The notes beneath the pieces were generated by a model. The model saw only the letters and a list, made by a program, of their open reading frames with translations. It had not been told where the DNA came from and did no database searches. A stretch of DNA of 64,000 nucleotides from Cellulophaga sp. RHA19. Its GTDB lineage: Bacteria > Bacteroidota > Bacteroidia > Flavobacteriales > Flavobacteriaceae. The stretch covers positions 1,280,001-1,344,000 of the forward strand of contig NZ_PHUL01000001.1 of assembly GCF_002813425.1 (NCBI RefSeq), given 5' to 3'. Numbering within the stretch: the stretch's first letter is position 1; each line of letters opens with the position of its first letter. A program made the translations under genes and the position numbers. This document shows, piece by piece, positions 18,459 through 25,741 of the stretch.

Positions 18459-18938
18459 TTAATTGGTAGGAGTAAGTTCTTTTACTTTTTCGTAAACCAA
18501 ATGACTTTCCCAGCCTCTGTATAGTAAATAGTCTGCTATTTTTTTTCTTTTTTTAAATACATTGGTTTCTTTAACTTCATTAGCTCTTTTAGTGGCAAGT
18601 GCATCTAATGTCTCTGTGTATTTATTGTCTTCTATTTCTTTTAAAGCTGTTTTAATATTGTAAATAGATATGTCTCTAAACTTTAGTTCGTTTACAATTC
18701 TATTTTTGCCCCATTTTTTAATATTAAATTTTCCACGAGCAAAACTTTGAGCAAAACGCTCTTCGTTTAAGTAGTTTTCTTTAATTAAATGAGTAATTAT
18801 AACATCTCTAGCATCTGTAATCATCCCCATATCTTTTAGTTTTTTGGCAACTTCTTTGTGGCAACGTTCTTGGTATGCGCAGTACTGCTCTAATTTTTTA
18901 GTTGCTTCTTTAATAGTGTAAGAGGGTTGTAGACTCAT
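18459..18938 (-). CDS. recX: RecX-family regulatory protein
   Basis: A 159-residue protein made of three-helix RecX repeats (CHKEVAKKLKDMG, LNEERFAQSFARGKFNIKKWGKNRI). RecX proteins bind RecA filaments and modulate recombination and SOS. The frame extends upstream to 18959, but ATG at 18938 (MSLQPSYTIKEA) is chosen because the -7 element TACATTTG (18943-18950) lies in the extension, 4 bases from that ATG; the mRNA would be leaderless. recA itself is not in the window. Confidence 0.87.
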   Translation of the reverse strand: MSLQPSYTIKEATKKLEQYCAYQERCHKEVAKKLKDMGMITDARDVIITHLIKENYLNEERFAQSFARGKFNIKKWGKNRIVNELKFRDISIYNIKTALKEIEDNKYTETLDALATKRANEVKETNVFKKRKKIADYLLYRGWESHLVYEKVKELTPTN

Positions 18939-18942
18939 ATTA

Positions 18943-18950
18943 CAAATGTA
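18943..18950 (-). promoter_or_regulatory. recX promoter, -7 element
   Basis: TACATTTG on the minus strand ends 4 bases before the recX ATG. Its upstream region coincides with the T-run of the rng terminator. Confidence 0.6.
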
Positions 18951-18953
18951 CGT

Positions 18954-18992
18954 AAACAAAAAAAAGCGACCACATTGCTGAGGTCGCTTTTT
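18954..18992 (-). terminator. Terminator of the RNase G/E gene, overlapping the recX promoter
   Basis: An 11-bp perfect stem (18961-18971 with 18982-18992) is followed on the minus strand by a run of T. It is placed between the rng stop and the recX promoter. Confidence 0.87.
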
Positions 18993-19066
18993 GCTTATTT
19001 TTTATATAGCTCTTTTGGTTTTGAGAAGATCTATATAACAAACCGTTTTTTAAGTAAAGGTATATT

Positions 19067-20617
19067 TTAATATATGGTTTTACCTTTTTTGTTTTTAAAG
19101 CGATATTCTAGATACGTATATGCGTCTCTAGGCTGCACTTTAACCCATTTTTTATATTCCATAAACCACTTGAAACGAATGGATTGTAATCCTTTTGTAA
19201 GATATGCTGCAATAAACGGGTGTATGTGTAGAATAACATCGTTGTCTTTTGCAGGGCCGTTTAGTAGTTTTTCTAAATCGGATTTAATCTTATCTATTAA
19301 AACTATAGGAGCTTCTACCTCTGCGCCATTTACGCCGCTAGGGTTTTTCTCCATTGTTTTAATGTTCCTTTCTGGTCTTACTCTTTGTCTTGTTATTTGA
19401 ATAAGTCCAAATTTACTTGGTGGTAAAATTTTATGCTTAGCTCTGTCATCTTTCATTTCATCACGTAGATGATCAAAAAGTTTTTTTCTATGATCTGGCT
19501 TGCCCATATCTATAAAATCTACAACAATAATACCTCCCATATCGCGTAAGCGTAATTGTCTGGCTATTTCTGTAGCAGAAATCATATTTACCTCTAATGC
19601 TGTATCTTCTTGGTTTTTTGCCTTATTAGATCTGTTACCACTGTTAACATCTATAACGTGTAGGGCTTCAGTATGTTCTATTATTAAATAGGCGCCTTTA
19701 CTCATAGAGGCAGTTCTACCAAATGAAGTTTTAATTTGTCTTTCTATTCCAAATTTTTCAAAAATTGGTACGGAAGACTCATATAATTTTACAATAGATT
19801 CTTTCTTTGGTGCAATTTCCTGCACATAATCTTTTATTTCATTGTAAAGCGTTGTATCATCAACATGTATTCCTGTAAAGGTGTCGTTAAATACGTCTCT
19901 AAGTATAGATGATGCTCTGTTTAGCTCTACTAATACTTTAGATGGGTGAGGTGCTTTATACAATTTTTTACACATTACTGTCCATTTGTCCAGTAAGTTT
20001 TCTAGATCCTTGTCTAGCTCTGCAACTTTTTTGCCTTCGGCAACGGTTCTTATAATTACACCAAAACCTTTTGGTTTTATGCTTCTTACAAGTCTTTTTA
20101 ACCTCTCTTTTTCTTCTTTGCTTTCTATTTTTTGAGAAACAGAAACTCTGTCTGAAAATGGTACCATAACCACATAACGTCCTGCTAATGAAAGCTCGGA
20201 GCTAATTCGTGGTCCTTTGGTAGAGATAGGTTCTTTTACAATTTGTACTAATAAGGATTGATTAGATTTAATAGCATCGTTAATGCTACCGTCTTTATCA
20301 ATATCTTTTTCAAAAGGGAAGTCTTTTAATGAAAAATCTTTTAATTTTCCAGTACTTGCTCCCTTTACGAATTTCAGCATAGAAGATAACTGCGGACCAA
20401 GGTCATGATAATGCAAAAATGCATCTTTTTCATAACCAACATCTACAAATGCAGCGTTAAGGCCAGTAACAGGTTTTCTTATTTTGGCAAGAAATATATC
20501 GCCAACAGAAAAATTGTTATTGTCCTCTTCTTTGTGAAGTTCTATTAGTTTTCCGTCCTTAGTTAAGGCAAAATCGACAGCGTTAGAACCAGATCTTACG
20601 ATTAATTCTTTATTCAC
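19067..20617 (-). CDS. rng: Ribonuclease G/E family endoribonuclease
   Basis: A 516-residue protein of the RNase G/E family, which cuts single-stranded AU-rich RNA in rRNA maturation and mRNA decay. The N-terminal S1 RNA-binding region (SVGDIFLAKIRKPVTGLNAAFVDVG) and the metal-binding DNase-I-like subdomain with DVNSGNRSNKAKNQ and VVDFIDM are visible. Length is RNase G type, without the RNase E C-terminal scaffold. The frame opens at TTG 20626, but homologues begin MNKELI, which fits GTG at 20617. A GC-rich hairpin lies in its leader, and a 29-residue basic protein gene lies upstream. Confidence 0.93.
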   Translation of the reverse strand: MNKELIVRSGSNAVDFALTKDGKLIELHKEEDNNNFSVGDIFLAKIRKPVTGLNAAFVDVGYEKDAFLHYHDLGPQLSSMLKFVKGASTGKLKDFSLKDFPFEKDIDKDGSINDAIKSNQSLLVQIVKEPISTKGPRISSELSLAGRYVVMVPFSDRVSVSQKIESKEEKERLKRLVRSIKPKGFGVIIRTVAEGKKVAELDKDLENLLDKWTVMCKKLYKAPHPSKVLVELNRASSILRDVFNDTFTGIHVDDTTLYNEIKDYVQEIAPKKESIVKLYESSVPIFEKFGIERQIKTSFGRTASMSKGAYLIIEHTEALHVIDVNSGNRSNKAKNQEDTALEVNMISATEIARQLRLRDMGGIIVVDFIDMGKPDHRKKLFDHLRDEMKDDRAKHKILPPSKFGLIQITRQRVRPERNIKTMEKNPSGVNGAEVEAPIVLIDKIKSDLEKLLNGPAKDNDVILHIHPFIAAYLTKGLQSIRFKWFMEYKKWVKVQPRDAYTYLEYRFKNKKGKTIY

Positions 20618-20683
20618 CTGAATCAATTTTTATTTAACTCTGCCTAATAATTAAGCAAGTTAAATGGATTAAACAATAGTTGT

Positions 20684-20702
20684 GCGGGTAAAATTTACCC
20701 GC
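20684..20702 (-). promoter_or_regulatory. GC-rich hairpin in the rng leader
   Basis: GCGGGT (20684-20689) pairs with ACCCGC (20697-20702), and three more A-T pairs may extend it. It is conspicuous in an AT-rich setting and lies about 67 bases upstream of the rng start. No T-run follows on either strand, so it is not a terminator. RNase E in enterobacteria autoregulates through leader hairpins; the same idea is only an inference here. Confidence 0.45.
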
Positions 20703-20744
20703 TGAAATTCTTTCGTTAGAATCTCTATGTCAATGAACGTTTTT

Positions 20745-20778
20745 AAAACGAAAAAGTAGTTGTTAACAACTACTTTTT
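20745..20778 (-). terminator. Terminator overlapping the end of the 29-residue protein gene
   Basis: A perfect 12-bp palindromic stem (20751-20762 with 20767-20778, loop TTAA) is followed by T on the minus strand. The stop codon (20770-20772) and the last lysine codons of the small gene are part of the stem. Confidence 0.85.
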
Positions 20779-20859
20779 CTTGTGTCGGTTAGCTCTTCTA
20801 CGCTTCTTGCGCTTGTGAGTAGCTACCTTATGTCTTTTTCTTTTCTTACCACTAGGCAT
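20770..20859 (-). CDS. 29-residue Lys/Arg-rich probable ribosomal protein
   Basis: A short gene reading from ATG at 20859 (MPSGKKRKRHKVATHKRKK, then RRRANRHKKK and stop). Over half of the residues are Lys or Arg, and there is no acidic residue. The KRKKRRRANRHKK core resembles the AURKAIP1/COX24 (mS38-like) motif of small ribosome-bound proteins, and short proteins of this type are annotated in Bacteroidota. It sits 29 bases after the HU gene on the same strand and ends in a perfect terminator, so an HU-small protein transcript is likely. Ribosome association is an inference from composition and family resemblance. Confidence 0.8.
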   Translation of the reverse strand: MPSGKKRKRHKVATHKRKKRRRANRHKKK

Positions 20860-20888
20860 AAAATCTACTTTTTAATTAATATTATGTT

Positions 20889-21179
20889 TTATTTTACTTG
20901 TACGTTGCTCTTTACACCTTCAACAAAAACCTTTGCAGGCTTAAATGCAGGGATGTTATGAGCTGGTATTTTAATGGTAGTGTTTTTTGAAATATTTCTA
21001 CCAGTTTTTTCTGCTCTTGTTTTAATAATAAAACTACCAAAACCTCTTAGGTAAACATTATCTCCATTCTCTAATGAAGTTTTAACCTCTTCCATAAAAG
21101 TTTCAACAGTAGCCTGTACATCTCCTTTTTCAATACCCAGTTTATCTGAGATTTTCGATACGATATCTGCTTTCGTCAT
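20889..21179 (-). CDS. hup: HU-family DNA-binding protein
   Basis: A 96-residue HU/IHF-type architectural DNA-binding protein. The helical N-terminus (MTKADIVSKISDKLGI) and the signature GFGSFIIKTRAEKTGRN followed by the beta-arm (TIKIPAHNIPAFKPAK) are visible, including the conserved proline that inserts into DNA. It bends and compacts nucleoid DNA. Its promoter has a clear -7 element and it is followed by the 29-residue basic protein gene. Confidence 0.95.
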   Translation of the reverse strand: MTKADIVSKISDKLGIEKGDVQATVETFMEEVKTSLENGDNVYLRGFGSFIIKTRAEKTGRNISKNTTIKIPAHNIPAFKPAKVFVEGVKSNVQVK

Positions 21180-21215
21180 TGTCAGTATATATTATGTCCT
21201 TGTTTTTTCGGGTTG

Positions 21216-21223
21216 CAAATATA
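21216..21223 (-). promoter_or_regulatory. HU gene promoter, -7 element
   Basis: TATATTTG on the minus strand, 36 bases before the HU ATG. Confidence 0.6.
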
Positions 21224-21278
21224 TAAATTAAATTTATTCTTTTACGTTAATAGACTTAATTTTAAGTATATAAACCTG

Positions 21279-21286
21279 TACTTTTG
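21279..21286 (+). promoter_or_regulatory. mutY promoter, -7 element
   Basis: TACTTTTG matches TAnnTTTG, 18 bases before the mutY ATG at 21305; the leader would be about a dozen bases. Confidence 0.5.
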
Positions 21287-21304
21287 TTTATTATTATTTA
21301 TTTG

Positions 21305-22330
21305 ATGACTTTTTCCCAAAAAATTCTTGATTGGTACGCCTTAAATAAACGCTCTTTACCTTGGCGAAGCACTGTAAACCCTTATAAAATATGGCTTTCA
21401 GAAATTATGCTTCAACAAACAAGAGTTGCTCAAGGTACGTCTTATTATTTAAGTTTTGAAAAACATTTTCCCACAATTTTTGATTTAGCTAATGCTTCAG
21501 AGGAAAAAGTTTTAAAATTATGGCAAGGTTTGGGGTATTATTCAAGGGCAAGGAACCTTCATTTTACGGCAAAACACATTGTAAATAATTTAAATGGCGA
21601 GTTTCCTAATACATATAAGGAGTTGGTAAAACTAAAAGGAGTGGGTGATTATACTGCCAGTGCTATTGCATCTATTTCTTTTAATGAGCAACAAGCAGTT
21701 GTAGATGGTAATGTGTACAGAGTTTTGTCTAGATATTACGGTATAGATTTACCTATTAATAGTACGGAGGGGGTTAAATATTTTAAAACGTTGGCTACAG
21801 AAGTAATGCATTCCTCTAATATTAGAGATTACAATCAAGGTATAATGGAATTTGGAGCAATCCAATGTGTGCCTAAAAATCCAGATTGTAAAATATGTCC
21901 TTTAAATGATAGTTGCGTTGCATTAGAGAAAAACTTAATAGCTACTTTGCCAGTTAAACTAAAAAAGATTAAAGTTAAAAAGAGAAACTTTAATTATTTG
22001 GTTGTGGTTGATGCTGTAGGCAATACTTTATTGCAGCAGCGTACAGGTAAAGGAATATGGCAAAATTTATATCAATTTCCTTTGTTGGAGGAGGAGGTTA
22101 ATGAGGATACAATATTAGAGTTATATAATAAGGTATTGCCTAAAATAGATGTAAATAGTGTTACCTTATATAATAAGGTAGCAATTGTGCATAAACTATC
22201 GCATCAGCATTTACATACACACTTTTGGGTGCTTCATACAGATGCTGTTTTAGAAGAAGGAATTCCTTTTTCTGAATTAGAAAAATATCCTGTACCTGTT
22301 TTAATAGCAGACTACATAAAAACATTGTAA
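21305..22330 (+). CDS. mutY: A/G-specific adenine glycosylase
   Basis: A 341-residue base-excision repair enzyme that removes adenine mispaired with 8-oxoguanine. The catalytic Glu33 is in WLSEIMLQQTRV, the helix-hairpin-helix is LKGVGDYTA, and the catalytic Asp134 is in VVDGNVYRVL. The [4Fe-4S] cysteines Cys188, 195, 198 and 204 have the canonical C-x6-C-x2-C-x5-C spacing. A NUDIX-like 8-oxoG recognition domain follows (about 225-341). ATG at 21305 is chosen over the upstream TTG, which overlaps the promoter element. It leads the conserved Flavobacteria cluster mutY-ssb-gldE-gldD. Confidence 0.95.
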   Translation: MTFSQKILDWYALNKRSLPWRSTVNPYKIWLSEIMLQQTRVAQGTSYYLSFEKHFPTIFDLANASEEKVLKLWQGLGYYSRARNLHFTAKHIVNNLNGEFPNTYKELVKLKGVGDYTASAIASISFNEQQAVVDGNVYRVLSRYYGIDLPINSTEGVKYFKTLATEVMHSSNIRDYNQGIMEFGAIQCVPKNPDCKICPLNDSCVALEKNLIATLPVKLKKIKVKKRNFNYLVVVDAVGNTLLQQRTGKGIWQNLYQFPLLEEEVNEDTILELYNKVLPKIDVNSVTLYNKVAIVHKLSHQHLHTHFWVLHTDAVLEEGIPFSELEKYPVPVLIADYIKTL

Positions 22331-22337
22331 ATTTTTG

Positions 22338-22345
22338 TATTTTTG
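22338..22345 (+). promoter_or_regulatory. ssb promoter, -7 element
   Basis: TATTTTTG fits TAnnTTTG, 19 bases before the ssb ATG. Confidence 0.5.
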
Positions 22346-22364
22346 ATTTTAATATAACAAAATT

Positions 22365-22847
22365 ATGAGTGGTACGTTAAACAAAGTGATGCTAATTGGG
22401 CATTTAGGAGATGCAGTAAAAATGCACTATTTTGAAGGAGGAAACTGTATAGGAAGATTTCCTATTGCAACTAATGAGTCTTATACAAATAAGCAAACAG
22501 GAGAGCGTGTTACAAATACAGATTGGCACAATGTTGTAGTGCGTAATAAAGCCGCAGAAATATGCGAAAAGTATTTAAGCAAGGGAGATAAAATATACGT
22601 TGAGGGAAGATTAAAAAACCGTCAATGGCAAGCGGAAGATGGTACTACGCGTTATGCAACAGAGGTACACGTGCAAGATTTTACATTTTTATCTACTAAG
22701 CAAGAGAGTATGAATAATGCGCAAAATAATTCTGCACAACCAGCTCAGCAACAGCAAAGTCAAGCTGCGCCACAACAAAGTGCTCCTGTGCAACAAAATA
22801 CTGCAGCTCCTAGTGAGCCTGTAGAAGATGACGATTTACCGTTTTAA
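22365..22847 (+). CDS. ssb: Single-stranded DNA-binding protein
   Basis: A 160-residue protein with an OB fold in residues 1-110 (LNKVMLIGHLGDAVKM, VEGRLKNRQWQ), a Gln/Ala/Pro-rich flexible linker, and the acidic tip EDDDLPF that recruits repair and replication partners. It coats single-stranded DNA. Length is normal. It starts 34 bases after mutY and is followed 19 bases on by gldE. Confidence 0.96.
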   Translation: MSGTLNKVMLIGHLGDAVKMHYFEGGNCIGRFPIATNESYTNKQTGERVTNTDWHNVVVRNKAAEICEKYLSKGDKIYVEGRLKNRQWQAEDGTTRYATEVHVQDFTFLSTKQESMNNAQNNSAQPAQQQQSQAAPQQSAPVQQNTAAPSEPVEDDDLPF

Positions 22848-22866
22848 TACAACTAAATTATAATTA

Positions 22867-24198
22867 TTGGACCCTGACCCCCTTATTTTACTGCTAAACG
22901 CAACTGTTTTTGATGGCGCCTTAATAACTAAGTTTATTGTGCTAGTTGTGCTATTGCTGTTGTCTGCCTTAATTTCTGGTGCAGAGGTTGCATTTTTTGG
23001 TATGTCTGCAACAGACATTAATGCTATTGGAGAAGAGAAATCTGCAAAAGGAGAATCTGTAATAAAGTTATTGCAAAAACCTAAAAAATTGCTAGCAACT
23101 ATTTTAATTGCTAATAATGCAATAAATATTGGCATTGTTTTATTATTTAGTGCCATTGGAGATGTTATTTTTTCTAGCATAACATATAAGTTTTTAGATG
23201 TTATTTCAGTTCGCTTTTTGTTAGAAGTTGTTTTGGCTACTTTTCTAATTTTAATGTTTGGGGAAATTATGCCTAAGGTATATGCAAACAGAAATAGGGT
23301 TCAGTTTTCTTATTTTATGGCATTTCCTTTGCGCTTTTTAGATGTAGTTTTTACACCTTTAAGCTCGCCAATGAGATCTGTAACCTTGTATTTGCATAAT
23401 AAATTAGGAAAACAAAAATCTAGTTTAAGTGTAGATCATTTGTCGCAAGCTTTAGAAATGACATCTGAAGATGATACGACTAAGGAGGAGCAGAAAATTT
23501 TAGAAGGTATAGTGTCTTTTGGTAATACAGATACTAAGCAAGTAATGAGGCCTAGAATAGATATTTTTGCCTTGGACGCAGAGCTTAAATTTTTAGAAGT
23601 TGTTGCTGAAATTAAGCAGAAAGGATATTCTAGAATTCCGGTTTTTGAAGAAAATGTAGATAATGTAAAAGGTGTGCTTTATGTTAAGGATTTACTACCT
23701 TATATAGATAGAAAAACATTTAACTGGGTAAGCTTATTAAGAGAGCCTTATTTTGTGCCAGAAAATAAAAAATTAGATGATTTGCTAAAAGAATTTCAAG
23801 AAAAGAAAAACCATTTAGCGGTTGTTGTAGATGAGTATGGTGGTACTTCTGGTATTGTTACTTTAGAAGATATTATTGAAGAGATAGTTGGTGATATAAG
23901 TGATGAATTTGATGATGAAGATTTAGTGTTTTCTAAAATTGATGACTTAACCTTTGTGTTTGATGGTAAAACAACTTTAAAAGAGTTTTATCGTGTAGCA
24001 CGTATAACTGAAGATGAAGATGCTTTTGAAGAGCAAAAGGGAGAGTCTGAAACTATTGCTGGGTTTGTGTTAGAAATAGCGGGCAGTTTTCCTAAACGAG
24101 GAGAAAAAGTTTTATTTAAAGATTATCAGTTTGTGGTAGAGAGTTTAGATAAAAAAAGGTTAAAACAAATAAAAGTAATGTTGCCAAATGATGCGTAA
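22867..24198 (+). CDS. gldE: Gliding motility protein GldE (CNNM/CBS family), TTG start
   Basis: A 443-residue inner-membrane protein with an N-terminal CNNM/DUF21 transmembrane domain (residues about 1-190, with LISGAEVAFFGMS), paired CBS domains (about 210-340, with PRIDIFALD and VVDEYGGTSGIVTLEDIIEEIVGD) and a CorC_HlyC C-terminal domain (about 350-440). Its position between ssb and gldD identifies it as GldE, which supports type IX secretion and gliding in flavobacteria. The start must be TTG at 22867, since UAA lies two codons upstream and the first transmembrane segment begins at once. The 3' end overlaps gldD by 11 bases. Confidence 0.93.
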   Translation: MDPDPLILLLNATVFDGALITKFIVLVVLLLLSALISGAEVAFFGMSATDINAIGEEKSAKGESVIKLLQKPKKLLATILIANNAINIGIVLLFSAIGDVIFSSITYKFLDVISVRFLLEVVLATFLILMFGEIMPKVYANRNRVQFSYFMAFPLRFLDVVFTPLSSPMRSVTLYLHNKLGKQKSSLSVDHLSQALEMTSEDDTTKEEQKILEGIVSFGNTDTKQVMRPRIDIFALDAELKFLEVVAEIKQKGYSRIPVFEENVDNVKGVLYVKDLLPYIDRKTFNWVSLLREPYFVPENKKLDDLLKEFQEKKNHLAVVVDEYGGTSGIVTLEDIIEEIVGDISDEFDDEDLVFSKIDDLTFVFDGKTTLKEFYRVARITEDEDAFEEQKGESETIAGFVLEIAGSFPKRGEKVLFKDYQFVVESLDKKRLKQIKVMLPNDA

Positions 24199-24745
24199 AT
24201 ATATTTTTTTAATAGTGATTTTTAGTGCTTTGGTGGTAAGTTGTAAAGAAGATACTTTGCCAAAACCAAAGGCAATGCTAAGGTTGGAGTATCCGGACAG
24301 TACTACTGTGAATTTTGTTGCAAGCAAATATTCTTTTGATTACAATGCGTTAGCAAAAATAAATAAGAAGAATGAGAGTGCGGTTACTGTAGGGTACCCA
24401 AGAATGAATGGCTCTATATTTTTAAGTTATAAACCTGTAGCTGGTAATTTAAACCAATTATTATCTGATGCACAAAAACTTTCTTATGAGCATGCGGCAA
24501 AAGCAGATAATATATTAGAACAGCCTTTTGTTAATGAAGAGGCAAAGGTTTACGGTATGTTTTACGATGTAAAAGGAGATGCAGCATCACAATCTCAGTT
24601 TTATGTAACAGATAGTACGGAGCATTTTTTAACAGGTTCTTTGTATTTTTCTGTTAAACCTAATTATGATTCTATTTTGCCTGCTGCTGTTTATTTGCAA
24701 GAAGATATTAGAAAAATTATGGAAACATTACGTTGGGAAAATTAA
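24188..24745 (+). CDS. gldD: Gliding motility lipoprotein GldD
   Basis: A 185-residue lipoprotein with lipobox LVVSC (Cys19). The body (KAMLRLEYPDS, PRMNGSIFLSYKPV, FYDVKGDAASQSQFYVTDS) matches GldD, an envelope protein needed for gliding and type IX secretion in Flavobacterium johnsoniae. It overlaps gldE and ends the mutY-ssb-gldE-gldD cluster before a strong terminator. Confidence 0.93.
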   Translation: MMRKYIFLIVIFSALVVSCKEDTLPKPKAMLRLEYPDSTTVNFVASKYSFDYNALAKINKKNESAVTVGYPRMNGSIFLSYKPVAGNLNQLLSDAQKLSYEHAAKADNILEQPFVNEEAKVYGMFYDVKGDAASQSQFYVTDSTEHFLTGSLYFSVKPNYDSILPAAVYLQEDIRKIMETLRWEN

Positions 24746-24769
24746 CGTGTATTTAAAGCTTACAAATTC

Positions 24770-24808
24770 AAAAAAGCCAATGTCTACTGGTAGATATTGG
24801 CTTTTTTA
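24770..24808 (+). terminator. Terminator after gldD
   Basis: A long stem (24771-24786 with 24791-24806, one G-U pair) with a 4-base loop. A and T runs flank it on both sides, so it can also serve the convergent HMA lipoprotein gene. Confidence 0.87.
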
Positions 24809-24832
24809 AATATTATTATAAGGGTGTTTTCT

Positions 24833-25222
24833 TTATTCTGCTGCTTGCATATTTTCAACAGTATAAATATCTCCAGAAGCTGCAGATGTTACTGTTTTAG
24901 TTAAATCTTCTGTAGAAACAGAATTTTTATCATATTCTACAATAGCAAGTTCTTTATCAAAAGAAACAGTGGCAGATTTTACGCCTTCCATTTTAGCTAA
25001 TTTTTTTTCAATTGTAGCGGCGCATCCAATTTGGCACGTCATTCCTTTAATTGTAAATTCAGCTTTGCTAAACTCAGCATTTTCAGCAAATACTTTTGTT
25101 TTCTCTTTTGCAACTGTATTATTAACGGTAACAACTTCTGGCTCTTTCTTATTTTCTTTACAAGATGCAAATAATGTTAAAGAGGCAACAAGAGCTAGAC
25201 TAATATTTTTTATAAGTTTCAT
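24833..25222 (-). CDS. Heavy-metal-associated (HMA) domain lipoprotein
   Basis: A 129-residue lipoprotein (lipobox Cys21) carrying one HMA domain (about residues 53-122). The metal-binding loop is GMTCQIGC, that is Cys63-x3-Cys67, one residue longer than the usual C-x2-C loop of copper chaperones, which may alter metal choice. The domain is anchored on the periplasmic face, unlike cytoplasmic CopZ. The neighbours do not include a metal-transport ATPase. Confidence 0.85.
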   Translation of the reverse strand: MKLIKNISLALVASLTLFASCKENKKEPEVVTVNNTVAKEKTKVFAENAEFSKAEFTIKGMTCQIGCAATIEKKLAKMEGVKSATVSFDKELAIVEYDKNSVSTEDLTKTVTSAASGDIYTVENMQAAE

Positions 25223-25444
25223 CTAAATAGGTGTTATAATAAGTTGTAAAAGTACTAATTTTTAATTTTTTAGTTCTTAAAATATAAAATCATATTCTAA
25301 ATAAAATCATAAAAAAAGCTGTCTAAATAATGTTGAATGGCTTTGTGGTTTACGTTGACAAATATTTTTTTGTAAATTTCTCTAGAATTAAAAGTAGTTA
25401 TTAATGAGTGTAGCTGAAAATATGGTTTAAATGTAAAATGTATT

Positions 25445-25630
25445 ATGAAAAAATCAAGACCCAAAACATTACTCTATTTTGAGATTATAGCTATGTTAAT
25501 ATTGTGTTATTTAAGTTATGCTAAAATAATAGAGGAGTGGCAATTTTACTTTATGGTAACAGGTTATATGATTATAGCATACTTACATTGGTTTTTTGTA
25601 GTGTCTAAAAATAAAAAAGAAGAAGACTAG
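25445..25630 (+). CDS. Small two-segment membrane protein, hypothetical
   Basis: A 61-residue frame with a Lys/Arg-rich N-terminus (MKKSRPKTLLYFE), two hydrophobic helices (about residues 9-27 and 34-53) and a KKEED tail: a convincing small membrane protein topology. It starts with ATG, has its own intergenic space and ends before a strong terminator. I do not recognise a family. Confidence 0.55.
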   Translation: MKKSRPKTLLYFEIIAMLILCYLSYAKIIEEWQFYFMVTGYMIIAYLHWFFVVSKNKKEED

Positions 25631-25676
25631 TCGGGTTTACAGAAGGTGTTACTATTCTGGCGTGTTAAAAAAATAT

Positions 25677-25719
25677 AAAAGCCCCCTGAAAATTAAATTT
25701 TCAGGAGGCTTTTTTTTGT
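25677..25719. terminator. Bidirectional terminator
   Basis: A long stem (25677-25693 with 25697-25713, one C-A mismatch) with a 3-base loop, A-rich on one side and T-rich on the other. It lies between the small membrane protein gene and the convergent M16 peptidase gene and fits both. Confidence 0.87.
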
Positions 25720-25741
25720 TCTTTCGTTAATTTAAAACTAC

